Source of the DNA: Dyadobacter bucti
Lineage (GTDB): Bacteria > Bacteroidota > Bacteroidia > Cytophagales > Spirosomataceae
Length of the DNA: 64,000 nt
Assembly: GCF_005869225.1 (NCBI RefSeq)
Contig: NZ_SWFP01000002.1
Span: forward strand, 124,001-188,000
Direction: 5' to 3'
The notes beneath the pieces are model-generated. The model was not told the origin of the DNA, did not search any database, and saw nothing but the letters and a program-made list of their open reading frames with translations. Positions 43,166 to 52,573 of the stretch are shown in pieces. Positions within the stretch are counted from its first letter, which is position 1, and each line of letters begins with the position of its first letter. The position numbers and the translations under genes are program-made.

Positions 43166-44548
43166 ATGCCGAATAAGTTCTTAACCATTCTGTTTACCTC
43201 GCTGACGCTGACTTGTATGGATCAGGATTTGTCCGCGCAAGTCCTTACGCTGAATGACGCTGTCGAGAAAGCCCTAACGAATTACGGCACGATCAAGGCA
43301 AAAAATAACTATCTCAACGCATCCAGGGCTACTGTGCTGCAAAGCAAGAAAGAGTACCTGCCCAATCTGAATTTCTCCGCCCAGCAGGATTATGGAACCG
43401 TAAACGGACAGAACGGCCCGTTATATGGAATGGGTTTGTCGGTTGCTTCCTCAGGCCTTCCACTTCCTAACCAAAACTGGAACTCGGCTTTCGGTGCGCT
43501 ATACCTTACCAATGTTAACTGGGACTTTTTTGCATTTGGCCGCGCAAAAGAACGTATCCATGTATCTGAGGCAATTGTAAAAAGAGATGAGAGCGACCTG
43601 GCACAAGAACAGTTTCAGCACAGCATCCGGGTTGCCAGCGCATATCTGAACCTCATCGTTGCCCAACGACTGACCAGATCCTGGGAAAATAACCTCGAAA
43701 GAGCGGTGGCCATCAAAAACGTAGTTATCACACGGGCGAAAAACGGCCTGATAGCCGGCGTAGACTCGTCCCTTGCCAACGCGGAAGTCTCGAACGCGAA
43801 GATCAGCATTACACAGGCCAAGGATCTGGAGCAGGAACAAGCGAACAATCTTGCGCGGCTCATGGGAGTTACGGAACAAAACTTTGTGCTTGATACCATG
43901 TTCGTTACAAAAATGCCGGCCGAGGTGGAAGATTCAGTTTACAGGACTGAGAACCATCCGTTGCTGCAGTTTTATTCTAACCGGATTGCAGTGAGTAACC
44001 AGCAAGCCAAGTACTTCCATACCCTAGGAATGCCCGTTTTCTCATTGTTTGGAGTATTTCAGGGCCGTGGCGCCGGTTTCTCATCCAACTATGCGGTTGA
44101 TCAAAGCGCTTTTTCCCAAAGTTACTTTGAAGGTATCAAACCTGTGCGTGCCAATTACCTGCTCGGGATCGGTGCTACATGGAACGTTACGAATATTTTC
44201 AGGACTCGGCAGCAGGTTTTGTCTCAAAATTTTGTTTCCAATGCGTTGCAGGAGGAATACAACGTAATAGACCAGCAGATCAAAAACCAGCTTATCTTAT
44301 CTGAGACCAAAATTAAAAACGCCGTTGCCAACTTCCGGGAAGCACCCGTGCAAGTTAAATCTGCCGCGGATGCTTATTTGCAAAAAAGTGTATTGTATAA
44401 AAACGGACTTAGCAATATCGTCGACCTCACACAATCGCTTTATATCCTGAACCGCGCAGAAACAAACCGTGACGTGGCGTTTACAAACCTTTGGCAGGCA
44501 CTATTGCTGAAAGCAGCGGCATCGGGGGACTTTGGGGTATTTAGATGA
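43166..44548 (+). CDS. TolC-family outer-membrane efflux protein
   Basis: A 460-residue outer-membrane channel with a signal peptide (MPNKFLTILFTSLTLTCMDQ then DLSAQV). The duplicated helical-hairpin layout of TolC is visible: LTLNDAVEKALTNYGTIKAK, VRVASAYLNLIVAQRL-type helices, TRAKNGLIAGVDSSLANAEV, and in the second half ALQEEYNVIDQQIKNQLILS with VLYKNGLSNIVDLTQSLYIL. It opens the tripartite efflux system with the RND pump and adaptor. A 200-bp gap filled by a short-repeat array separates it from the pump gene, unusual within an efflux operon. Confidence 0.93.
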   Translation: MPNKFLTILFTSLTLTCMDQDLSAQVLTLNDAVEKALTNYGTIKAKNNYLNASRATVLQSKKEYLPNLNFSAQQDYGTVNGQNGPLYGMGLSVASSGLPLPNQNWNSAFGALYLTNVNWDFFAFGRAKERIHVSEAIVKRDESDLAQEQFQHSIRVASAYLNLIVAQRLTRSWENNLERAVAIKNVVITRAKNGLIAGVDSSLANAEVSNAKISITQAKDLEQEQANNLARLMGVTEQNFVLDTMFVTKMPAEVEDSVYRTENHPLLQFYSNRIAVSNQQAKYFHTLGMPVFSLFGVFQGRGAGFSSNYAVDQSAFSQSYFEGIKPVRANYLLGIGATWNVTNIFRTRQQVLSQNFVSNALQEEYNVIDQQIKNQLILSETKIKNAVANFREAPVQVKSAADAYLQKSVLYKNGLSNIVDLTQSLYILNRAETNRDVAFTNLWQALLLKAAASGDFGVFR

Positions 44549-44562
44549 AGTGGGATTAAGTC

Positions 44563-44717
44563 GTCATTAGGTAGTTATGGAAATAGTCATTAAGTAGTCA
44601 TGAGCGGTCATGAAATAGTTATGAAGTCGCAAATGACAACAAACGACTATCAATGACAAAAAATGACGATACCTGACAAAAAATGACAACACTTGACAAC
44701 ACCTGACCACCCACGAC
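44563..44717. repeat. inverted array of 10-11-bp units
   Basis: The left half has GTCAT/GTTAT cores starting at 44563, 44574, 44586, 44597, 44607 and 44618, spacing 10-12 bp. The right half has the reverse-complement core (nTGAC, twice ACGAC-like) starting at 44633, 44643, 44653, 44663, 44673, 44683, 44693, 44703 and 44713, exactly every 10 bp, nine units. Typical unit: AAATGACAAC. The whole forms a large imperfect palindrome filling the gap between tolC-like and RND genes. Spacing near one helical turn would put all cores on one DNA face. Confidence 0.85.
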
Positions 44718-44747
44718 AAAAATTAAGATTCTATCATAAATGAATAT

Positions 44748-47700
44748 ATGGATTTAATACGATTTGCATTGCGTAAGCCTATCACTATCATGGTATTGGT
44801 AGCAGGCTTATTTTTCTTTGGTATCAATGCCGTCCGGACGATAAAGGTCGATATTTTTCCCAAGCTTGACCTGCCGGTGATGTATATCGCCCACCCGTTC
44901 GGGGGATATACGCCTAATCAGATGGAAACGTTTTTTGCCAAACAGTATGTCAACATCCTGCTTTACGTAAACGGGATCAAAACCATTGAGACCAAGAGCA
45001 TTCAGGGTTTGACTTTGATGAAGATCAATTTTTACCCGGGCACGAACATGGCCCAGGCATCCGCTGAGCTCAGCGCGTTTACCAACCGTGCACAGGCTAT
45101 TTTTCCCCCGGGCTCCAACCCTCCATTTATTATCCGTTTTGATGCTTCTACCCTTCCGGTTGGTCAGCTGGTACTTAGCAGCGAAAAAAGATCGAATAAT
45201 GAGCTTTTGGATCTTGCAAACGTATATGTCCGTTCAAACTTCACCTCCATTCCCGGGTTGGTTTCGGCACCTCCATTCGGCGGAAACATCCGGACTGTTG
45301 TAATTAAGGCTGATCCGGAGCTGATGCGGTCACATAATATGACTGCCGATCAGCTGGTTGAAGCGCTCCGGCTCAACAACCAGACTGCCCCGTCAGGAAA
45401 CGTCCGGATCGGCGATAAAAATTACATTACCCCGACCAACACAACGATCCGGAATATTAAAGATTTTGAGAATATTCCCTTGTTCAAAGGGTCAGTTCAG
45501 AACCTGTACTTGCGAGACGTGGCAACGGTGGAAGACGGTGCAGATATTACGTCTGGCTACGGACTTGTAAACGGGAAGCGCTCTGTTTACCTCAGTATTG
45601 CCAAAAGTGCGGATGCATCCACCTGGGAGGTTGTTCAGAATCTCAAAAAATCGATCCCCCGTATTCAGAGCACATTGCCGGAGGATGTGAAAGTAAGTTA
45701 TGAATTTGATCAGTCTTCGTATGTGATGAACTCTGTAATGAGCTTGCTGACAGAGGGCGCTATTGGTGCGATACTTACCGGACTGATGGTATTACTCTTT
45801 CTCGGTGATGCACGTGGCGCATTGATCGTCATCCTGACTATCCCGACTTCCATCATTTCCGGTGTTTTGTTCCTGAACCTTTTCGGACAAACCATTAACA
45901 TCATGACGCTGAGTGGGCTGGCACTGGCCATTGGTATCCTGGTGGATGAAAGCACTGTGACGATTGAAAATATTCACCAGCATTTTGACATGGGTAAACC
46001 CAAAGCCCTGGCGATATGGGATGCATGCCAGGAAATTGCCTTTCCGAAACTATTGATCTTGTTTTGTATCCTTGCGGTATTTGCCCCGGCGTTTACAATG
46101 GGCGGTATTCCTGGATCACTGTTCTTGCCGCTGGCACTTTCGATCGGTTTCAGCATGATCGTCTCCTACTTTCTTGCCCAGACTTTTGTACCGGTTATGG
46201 CCAACTGGATCATGAAAGTTAAACATCATAAGAAGCCCGACGGCTCAGAAATGAGTGATTCTGAGGAATTTGCCAGTTCCGGCCTGAGCCGAAATAAAGA
46301 GCAGCAAAAAGAAGCGCTGCTTAAAAGAGCATCTTCCGACGAGCAGGGTGAAAAACCAAGCCGTTTCGACAGGATCAGGGCACGCTTCATGCGGTTTATC
46401 AACCGTATGATCCCTTACCGGAAACCCATTGTGGTTACTTACCTGATCGTTACCTCTGCCCTGGCAGTACTTTTACTGAATAATATTGGTAAAGATGTTT
46501 TACCAAAAGTAAACGGAGGACAGTTCCAGGTAAGGCTGCGGGCACCGGAAGGAACGCGTATTGAACGGACTGAGGAAAAAACTTTGCAGACCATTGCGCT
46601 CATCAAAGATATCGTCGGTGAGGAAAATGTGTCGGTAACTTCTGCATACGTTGGTCAGCATCCCGGCCTGTTCTCTGTGAGCCCGATTTATCTATGGATG
46701 GCAGGACCTCAGGAAGCTGTTTTACAAATTGGCCTCAAAGAAGGTTTTCATATTAATCTGGATGATCTGAAGGAACAAATCAGGCATAAGGTTAGCGAAA
46801 AGCTGCCGGACGTAGCGCTCTCATTCGAACCTATTGAATTGACAGACAAGATATTAAGCCAGGGTTCCCCTACTCCTATCGAAGTAAGAATGTCGGGCAG
46901 GGATAAAAAGGTCAATGAGCAATATGCACAGAAGATCATAGATAAACTGAAACATATTGATTATTTGCGCGATATCCAGTTAGGTCAATCCAATAAATAT
47001 CCTGCTATCAATATTGAAGTTGACAGGGTTCGCGCAGCTCAGCTGGGTGTGGACATGGCTGACGTTTCCAGATCGCTTATCGCCTCGACTTCTTCTTCAA
47101 GGTATACGGATAAGAACATTTGGGTAGACGAAAAAGCGGGGCTAAGTTATGCCGTGCAAATACAGGTTCCTGAGAATAAAATGAACAGCATCAACGAGAT
47201 AGGTGAAATTCCCCTCCTAAAAAACGCTAGCCGCCCGGTTTTACATGACATCGCAACCATTACTCCGGATACTACATACGGAGAAAATGACAACCTCGGT
47301 TCCATGCCGGTGTTGTCGGTAACTGCAAACCTGAATAACCAGGATCTGGGTGTTGCCCAGGCAGATGTAAAAGAAGTAATTGCATCGCTCGGAGAGCTTC
47401 CCAGAGGTCTGACTGTTGAGCTTGTAGGACTAAGCCAGACGCTTACCGACACCCTCGATAGTCTTCAGAATGGACTTGTTGTCGCAATCGTTGTGATATT
47501 TTTGATGCTGGCTGCGAATTTCCAGTCCTTCAAAGTGTCCGCGATTGTGCTTGCCACAGTTCCGGCCGTTATACTTGGTTCACTAGCCTTGTTAATGGTA
47601 ACCGGGTCCACATTGAACCTTCAGTCTTATATGGGAATTATTATGTCTGTGGGAGTATCCATTTCCAATGCTGTGCTATTGGTTACCAACGCAGAACAGC

Positions 47701-48011
47701 TTAGAAAACACAGCGGAAATGCCATAGAAGCCGCACACGAATCGGCAGGCTTACGGCTCCGTCCTATTGTGATGACCGCTGTGGCAATGGTGGTAGGTAT
47801 GATCCCCATGGCAAGCGGCCTGGGTGAAGCAGGTGACCAGTCGTCGCCACTCGGACGCGCGGTGATCGGCGGGCTGATCGCATCTACGTTCGCGGCACTA
47901 TTTATACTGCCGCTTGCGTTTGCCTGGGGGCAGGGAAAAGCGAGCACGCAAAGTGTTTCTCTCGATCCTGAGGATGAAGAAAGCAAGTTTTATGTTCCAA
48001 TGGGCAATTAA
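44748..48011 (+). CDS. RND efflux pump inner-membrane transporter
   Basis: A 1087-residue RND transporter. It starts MDLIRFALRKPITIMVLVAG; the first porter half is followed by a helix bundle with LALAIGILVDESTVTIENIH (about 390-410; proton-relay Asp). A charged cytoplasmic insert near 495-550 (rich in Lys, Glu and Ser) joins the halves; the second half repeats the pattern and ends with the helix bundle RLRPIVMTAVAMVVGMIPMA. The fold is that of drug or metal RND pumps; the single relay Asp in the first bundle differs from the AcrB Asp pair. Substrate unknown. Confidence 0.94.
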   Translation: MDLIRFALRKPITIMVLVAGLFFFGINAVRTIKVDIFPKLDLPVMYIAHPFGGYTPNQMETFFAKQYVNILLYVNGIKTIETKSIQGLTLMKINFYPGTNMAQASAELSAFTNRAQAIFPPGSNPPFIIRFDASTLPVGQLVLSSEKRSNNELLDLANVYVRSNFTSIPGLVSAPPFGGNIRTVVIKADPELMRSHNMTADQLVEALRLNNQTAPSGNVRIGDKNYITPTNTTIRNIKDFENIPLFKGSVQNLYLRDVATVEDGADITSGYGLVNGKRSVYLSIAKSADASTWEVVQNLKKSIPRIQSTLPEDVKVSYEFDQSSYVMNSVMSLLTEGAIGAILTGLMVLLFLGDARGALIVILTIPTSIISGVLFLNLFGQTINIMTLSGLALAIGILVDESTVTIENIHQHFDMGKPKALAIWDACQEIAFPKLLILFCILAVFAPAFTMGGIPGSLFLPLALSIGFSMIVSYFLAQTFVPVMANWIMKVKHHKKPDGSEMSDSEEFASSGLSRNKEQQKEALLKRASSDEQGEKPSRFDRIRARFMRFINRMIPYRKPIVVTYLIVTSALAVLLLNNIGKDVLPKVNGGQFQVRLRAPEGTRIERTEEKTLQTIALIKDIVGEENVSVTSAYVGQHPGLFSVSPIYLWMAGPQEAVLQIGLKEGFHINLDDLKEQIRHKVSEKLPDVALSFEPIELTDKILSQGSPTPIEVRMSGRDKKVNEQYAQKIIDKLKHIDYLRDIQLGQSNKYPAINIEVDRVRAAQLGVDMADVSRSLIASTSSSRYTDKNIWVDEKAGLSYAVQIQVPENKMNSINEIGEIPLLKNASRPVLHDIATITPDTTYGENDNLGSMPVLSVTANLNNQDLGVAQADVKEVIASLGELPRGLTVELVGLSQTLTDTLDSLQNGLVVAIVVIFLMLAANFQSFKVSAIVLATVPAVILGSLALLMVTGSTLNLQSYMGIIMSVGVSISNAVLLVTNAEQLRKHSGNAIEAAHESAGLRLRPIVMTAVAMVVGMIPMASGLGEAGDQSSPLGRAVIGGLIASTFAALFILPLAFAWGQGKASTQSVSLDPEDEESKFYVPMGN

Positions 48012-48035
48012 TCAGAAATCGAACCAATCCAGAAA

Positions 48036-49163
48036 ATGAAAAATATACGAAACATCGCCCTTGCATTGCTGCTAGCCAGTGTTTCTGCAACATTGCAAAA
48101 TTGCGGCTCTTCCAAAGCAAATGAAGAAAAAGAAGAGAAAAAAGCACCAGCCGAAGTCATCAGCACCGAAACTTTCACCTTGCAAAAACAGCAATTGAAC
48201 TCCACCATTAAAATACCCGGAGAACTCATTGCTTATCAACAGGTTGACCTTTACGCCAAAGTGAGCAGCTTTGTAAAAAAACTATATGCCGATGTGGGCA
48301 CAGAAGTAAAGCAGGGCCAGATCCTTGCCAGTATGGAGGCGCCGGAAATCAGCGCTCAACTGAGCGGCAGCGAATCCAGGCTAAGATCACAGGAAGCACT
48401 TTACCAGGCCAGCAAAGCCAACTATGACCGCTTGCTTGAAACCAGTAAAACACCGGGTACAGTTTCTCAGAATGATCTGGATGTTGCGCTCGCCAAACAA
48501 AAATCTGACCTCGCGCAACTGGAATCTGCAAGGTCTGCAAGCAGAGAAATTACGGATAACCGCAACTATCTTGAAATACGTGCGCCATTCAGCGGCATAA
48601 TCACGGCCAGGAATATCAGTACCGGGGCTTATGTAGGTCCGTCAGGAAAAGGTTCCGAATTTCCGCTTTTTACACTTGCAGACCAGCGCAAGCTAAGATT
48701 AGTAGTGAGTGTACCTGAGGCGTATACAAGTCATTTGAAGAATAAGAGTCAGGTCGAATTCACTGTAAGATCGCTTCCAAATCAGACTTTCTCTGCGTCG
48801 GTATCACGCCTGGCTGGCGCCCTGGATGTGCGCCTGCGTGCCCAACGTGCAGAAATGGACGTTTCTAACACTGATAGAAAATTATTGCCTGGTATGATAG
48901 CCGAAGTTTCGGTCCCGCTGAACAGTGACACACCGACTTTTGCGGTACCTAAGTCAGCGGTATTGAATTCTCCGCAGGGCATTTATGTCATCAAAATCGT
49001 AGATCAAAAAGCGCAATGGGTGCCTGTGAAGACCGGAAGCAGCAGTGACGACAAAACAGAGGTTTTCGGAGACATTCAGGAAGGTGATGTGCTGATCAAA
49101 ACAGTGACCGAAGAAATCAGAGATCAGTCTGAGATCAAAAATCAAAAGCTTGTTTCAAACTGA
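48036..49163 (+). CDS. RND efflux adaptor (membrane fusion) lipoprotein
   Basis: A 375-residue periplasmic adaptor. The signal (MKNIRNIALALLLASVSATL) ends in a lipobox-like LQNC followed by GSS, so it is probably lipidated at Cys23. Lipoyl-like halves (VDLYAKVSSFVKKLYADVGT; EVKQGQILASMEAPE; YLEIRAPFSGIITARNISTG) flank a helical hairpin (about 110-165), followed by a beta-barrel and membrane-proximal domain. It begins 25 bp after the pump gene. Gene order TolC-pump-adaptor is less common than adaptor-first. Confidence 0.92.
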   Translation: MKNIRNIALALLLASVSATLQNCGSSKANEEKEEKKAPAEVISTETFTLQKQQLNSTIKIPGELIAYQQVDLYAKVSSFVKKLYADVGTEVKQGQILASMEAPEISAQLSGSESRLRSQEALYQASKANYDRLLETSKTPGTVSQNDLDVALAKQKSDLAQLESARSASREITDNRNYLEIRAPFSGIITARNISTGAYVGPSGKGSEFPLFTLADQRKLRLVVSVPEAYTSHLKNKSQVEFTVRSLPNQTFSASVSRLAGALDVRLRAQRAEMDVSNTDRKLLPGMIAEVSVPLNSDTPTFAVPKSAVLNSPQGIYVIKIVDQKAQWVPVKTGSSSDDKTEVFGDIQEGDVLIKTVTEEIRDQSEIKNQKLVSN

Positions 49164-49179
49164 TCCTTTAAACAGGGCC

Positions 49180-49803
49180 TTAATTGATTTTATTTTTCCC
49201 TTCAATTAACACAATACGGAGCTTGAATCCTGCAAGATCCGTATTGACTTCTTTGCAAAGCCCGTTCTTATAGGAATAAATCCCCTGCTTACCGTCGGGC
49301 AGAGAAACCCCGTACTTCCCCTCAGAAAGCTTTTTTACGCTACACATTTTGCCGTACCGCTCAGAATATACCTCGTTGATATTGACAGGCTCCTTGTAAT
49401 ACAGGCTCGTTATAGTGGAGATGATGGGCGAGAAAAGCTCTATTTTAGGTTTGTCTTTTCCATCTTCACCTGAAAAGAACACCTCGTAAAGGGATTTGGA
49501 GGCACTTTTTGTCTGGGTCTTTTCTTTGAGATCCCCGTTTACATGGTGCGCACACTCGGCGGATACAAGCTTTCCGCGCACATAACTGGTCTGTGTGGAA
49601 TAATTCCCTTTATAAAACAGAATCTTGAAGTTGGATTCTATTCGGTGCGTTTCGGCTTCCCCTCCTGTCTCTTTGTTATCGAAGACCTTTAATGAACCAA
49701 TGGTCCTTCCTGCAACAATTACATCGTAAACGTTGGTCTGAGACCTGGCTACTGCCGAAGAAAAAAGAATGATGCTGACAAATACGATCCCTGAAACTCT
49801 CAT
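49180..49803 (-). CDS. exported protein, possibly DUF6134-like
   Basis: A 207-residue protein with a signal peptide (MRVSGIVFVSIILFSSAVAR, cleavage near RSQT). The mature part begins NVYDVIVAGRTIGSLKVFDN, then strand-rich segments and a Tyr/Lys-rich middle (SLYYKEPVNINEVYSERYGK), resembling small periplasmic beta-rich domains in Bacteroidota. I am not certain of the family name. It is convergent with the efflux operon; the two stop codons are 17 bp apart. Function unknown. Confidence 0.7.
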   Translation of the reverse strand: MRVSGIVFVSIILFSSAVARSQTNVYDVIVAGRTIGSLKVFDNKETGGEAETHRIESNFKILFYKGNYSTQTSYVRGKLVSAECAHHVNGDLKEKTQTKSASKSLYEVFFSGEDGKDKPKIELFSPIISTITSLYYKEPVNINEVYSERYGKMCSVKKLSEGKYGVSLPDGKQGIYSYKNGLCKEVNTDLAGFKLRIVLIEGKNKIN

Positions 49804-49848
49804 TTTGATTTGGTTTGGTCGCGGATGTGTGTGAATTCAGTATATAAC

Positions 49849-49995
49849 AGTACAATATCTGTTCCTATTGTACTTGTTTAATGGTAATCAGCACGTTATC
49901 CTGATCACATACGACCAAACCCGGGACTAAAATGCCCCTATGATAGTTTAAATGGGGATTAATGGTACATGAATCGTTCACGAACTATTAATCCC
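49849..49995. repeat. two inverted repeats upstream of the 49803 gene
   Basis: AGTACAATA (49849-49857) and TATTGTACT (49866-49874) form a perfect 9-bp inverted repeat with 8-bp spacer 46 bp before the minus-strand start at 49803, an operator-like site. GGGATTAAT (49955-49963) and ATTAATCCC (49987-49995) form a second one just after the end of the 50002 gene, possibly its terminator stem, though no T-run follows. Confidence 0.5.
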
Positions 49996-50001
49996 GCGCA
50001 A

Positions 50002-50640
50002 TCAGAACCGTCCGAACTTTAAAGTAAGATTGTACGAAATGTTACTGAGATCAGAATCCGACAGTCCATTTCCCCTGGCATTAAAAGCCTTGCGGTAAGA
50101 TACTCCGGGACTGAAACGCATCCATTTCAGCAAATTAAACTCAACCTGTACGCCCGGCTCCATCACAAAGAAAAATTTAGCATCTTCATCATAGTCGTCC
50201 CAATCGAAATCATCCCAGTCATCCAGCTCCCGGCGGTCATATTGCATGCTAAATCCGGTTCCCGTCATCAAATTGACATTGAAATGAACACGTTTCGTGG
50301 AAGCAACCACATATTCCGTCATCAATCCCACTTGTCCGTATTGATAAGTAACTTTATTTCCCGGAAAATTCTGAGCATCAAACGGAACAGGAATATAATT
50401 GGTTGTTGCAGCCGCCGCCACCCCCAGCAAAAACCGCTGATTAACAAACCAGCCACCATATATTTCAGGCATGTTTGCATAGTGGCCATTGATTTTCGTA
50501 AACTTGTTTGAGATGGCTGCATATCCACCCGAGCGGCGGATGCCGGAGCTTTTGAAAATTGTCTGGTTTTCCTGGGCAAACGCTTCGGAACTAAATAGTC
50601 CGCAAAAAAAGATAGTCAGGTAAAAAAGTGTCTTTTTCAT
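50002..50640 (-). CDS. outer-membrane beta-barrel protein
   Basis: A 212-residue exported protein (signal peptide MKKTLFYLTIFFCGLFSSEA, cleavage near AFAQ). Alternating amphipathic strands (SGGYAAISNKFTKINGHYAN; QRFLLGVAAAATTNYIPVPF; VTYQYGQVGLMTEYVVAST) and a C-terminal Phe (SYNLTLKFGRF) indicate a small outer-membrane barrel. An acidic loop of alternating Asp/Trp/Tyr (about residues 140-155, DDWDDFDWDDYDEDAKFF) is unusual and may bind cations. Single gene; function unknown. Confidence 0.8.
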   Translation of the reverse strand: MKKTLFYLTIFFCGLFSSEAFAQENQTIFKSSGIRRSGGYAAISNKFTKINGHYANMPEIYGGWFVNQRFLLGVAAAATTNYIPVPFDAQNFPGNKVTYQYGQVGLMTEYVVASTKRVHFNVNLMTGTGFSMQYDRRELDDWDDFDWDDYDEDAKFFFVMEPGVQVEFNLLKWMRFSPGVSYRKAFNARGNGLSDSDLSNISYNLTLKFGRF

Positions 50641-50721
50641 GATTTCTGAATTGTTTATTACCTGACAATTCAGAAAATCATCCCCCCTATCTGGCTAAAA
50701 AAAATATTTTAAACCTTAAAA

Positions 50722-52227
50722 TTAATCCGTCAGAGAAAAATCAAGCTGTTGAATCAGCCCGGGGTTCTCTGGCGACAAGGTAAAATAAACCTTGATATCC
50801 TGTTTGGTAGTCTTGAGCGAAAATGTTCCCCTAAGCTGGTTCTCGGCAACCATATCTGTCGAACCCCTAATTTCCCCAACCCTTTCCAGCAATATGTCCA
50901 GCTCTTTTTTCCGATGTGAAAGAGACTTGTCAGGGAAGAAGTTTTCAGCAAAAATCCCGCTTTGTTCCGCGTTGTTCCAGGTAGGTAAAAGTTTGATGAG
51001 CTCCTCTTTTCTTTTTGCAAGAACGGGCGAAACAGCAATAGGAAGCGGTTTTAGTCCGGCCAGGGCAATAATAGTATCCAGAACAGCCGTGTTAATGGTC
51101 GCCATACCGGCATACGTCCGGTTCGCATGAGCAAGAATTCCGATGCCATATTCCGGCAAAATCTGCCATTGGCTACCGAAGCCCGGCAAACCGCCGGTAT
51201 GTCCTATCCCGGTTCGTCCCTCGCAGTCTTTGCTCCATCTCAATCCATAGCCGTAGGCAGATGTCACGGCACATTCACGGCCCGAAGGATATTTGAATTT
51301 GGCGTTCAGTGAATTAAAATTCCAGGGCATCTGCATTTCACGCACATCACTTCTCGACACCGGGCCTTTTTCTTCCCCGGAACTTGCCGGCCAGGCCGAC
51401 AGGTGGAAACTTACATATTTGCTGAAATCCTCGATCGAAGTGATCAGCCCGCCCATAGCCCCATAGGTGCCGTCGTGCAGTAGCTCCTCTTCCTTCCATT
51501 TCTCATCCTCGAAACGGTAACCGTGTGCAAGAAGCATTTTGGGCGCTTTGGTATATTCCCAGATCGTGCTGCTCATACCGAGCGGTTTAAAAATCACTTC
51601 ATCAATATATTGCTGATAAGGCTTGCCCGATACATTCCCTATAATTTTTCCCAGTATCGCAAAACCTAAGTTGCTGTATTCATAAGTGATACCGGGCACG
51701 TTGGAAAAAGAAATACCTTTTTTGATCAGCGCGATCAATTCTTCATCCCGGCTGTCGAGCTGGCGGTCGCCCCATGGGTTGTCCTCAGGAAAGCCCGCTG
51801 CATGGGTCATCAGATGTCTTATTGTAATGGGCGGAGCGTCTTTTGTAAGCGACGGCATGGATTTCAGCTCAGGGATATACATGTAAGCAGGATCATCCAA
51901 TTTCAGCTTTCCTTCTTTCCGCAAGGCGAGAATAGCCATGGCAGTTACACTTTTGGACATAGAGGCAATCCTGAAAAGCGACTTCGGGCTGGCTTTCGTA
52001 GAAGTGGCGATCTCCGAAAAACCATTTGCTCCTGAATAAACAAGTTGCCCGTCGACGACCAATCCGAAAGCCAGCCCAGGAAAATGGTTTTTCTCTGCAT
52101 ACTCCTGATAAACCTTTTCAACAACTGGCAAAGTAGCTTTGATTCTGCTGATCCTCTCGGATTGTGGTGCTTGTCCGAATGAGATAAGTGCAAACAGCCC
52201 CACAATTGACGTAAAAAAGTATTTCAT
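50722..52227 (-). CDS. serine hydrolase of the class C beta-lactamase family
   Basis: A 501-residue exported enzyme (signal peptide MKYFFTSIVGLFALISFGQA). SxxK motif in RIASMSKSVTAMAIL, Tyr-x-Asn in YEYSNLGFAILG, and the third motif as GIGHTGGLPGFG; C-terminal beta domain follows. The family includes penicillin-binding-like peptidases, esterases and AmpC-type beta-lactamases. The open frame extends 81 codons further upstream, but the ATG at 52227 gives a clean signal peptide. Single gene; substrate unknown. Confidence 0.9.
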   Translation of the reverse strand: MKYFFTSIVGLFALISFGQAPQSERISRIKATLPVVEKVYQEYAEKNHFPGLAFGLVVDGQLVYSGANGFSEIATSTKASPKSLFRIASMSKSVTAMAILALRKEGKLKLDDPAYMYIPELKSMPSLTKDAPPITIRHLMTHAAGFPEDNPWGDRQLDSRDEELIALIKKGISFSNVPGITYEYSNLGFAILGKIIGNVSGKPYQQYIDEVIFKPLGMSSTIWEYTKAPKMLLAHGYRFEDEKWKEEELLHDGTYGAMGGLITSIEDFSKYVSFHLSAWPASSGEEKGPVSRSDVREMQMPWNFNSLNAKFKYPSGRECAVTSAYGYGLRWSKDCEGRTGIGHTGGLPGFGSQWQILPEYGIGILAHANRTYAGMATINTAVLDTIIALAGLKPLPIAVSPVLAKRKEELIKLLPTWNNAEQSGIFAENFFPDKSLSHRKKELDILLERVGEIRGSTDMVAENQLRGTFSLKTTKQDIKVYFTLSPENPGLIQQLDFSLTD

Positions 52228-52427
52228 CAGTATATACACAGAATTAAGTTGAAGGATTGTCAATTTAAGAAAATTTGAATGCTTTTTCCAGTCATTTTTC
52301 AATTTGGTGAACCTTCGTGCCGACGCATTCTGGCAGAAAACCCCTTTTCTTACTTTTGTACAACACATACTTTTTAATATTATTAAAAAAGTACAATTTA
52401 ATTGAATCTTATTTAAAACATAAGCGT

Positions 52428-52435
52428 TAATTTTG
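52428..52435 (+). promoter_or_regulatory. -7 promoter box before the MFS gene
   Basis: TAATTTTG, an exact TAnnTTTG match with TTG at 52402-52404 as a possible -33 element, 25 bp before a 37-codon frame and 135 bp before the MFS start. The rest of the 342-bp gap 52228-52569 is AT-rich without other signals. Confidence 0.6.
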
Positions 52436-52459
52436 CATCTGTAAGTTTGTTTTAAATAA

Positions 52460-52573
52460 ATGACACGCACTTACGATACCAGGCTAGAAAAAGACAATAT
52501 TAAAAAAATCATATTAAATAAATACGAATTAACAGTTGGGCACGCTGCCCTGCAAAAATTAAGACTCCTATGA
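52460..52573 (+). CDS. possible 37-codon leader ORF
   Basis: An ATG-to-TGA frame starting MTRTYDTRLEKDNIKKIILN and ending ALQKLRLL. Its stop overlaps the MFS start (ATGA). It follows the promoter box closely, so it would be the first frame translated from that transcript. It may be a regulatory leader peptide, or chance; the translation is charged and helix-like. Confidence 0.4.
   Translation: MTRTYDTRLEKDNIKKIILNKYELTVGHAALQKLRLL

Noticed and set aside
44563..44717. CRISPR-like array
   Set aside because: Units are only 10-11 bp with no spacers and no cas genes nearby; the array is inverted in the middle.
52228..52470. Longer N-terminus for the serine hydrolase
   Set aside because: The ATG at 52227 gives a clean signal peptide; the upstream codons are Cys/Lys/Asn-rich and AT-biased like intergenic DNA.
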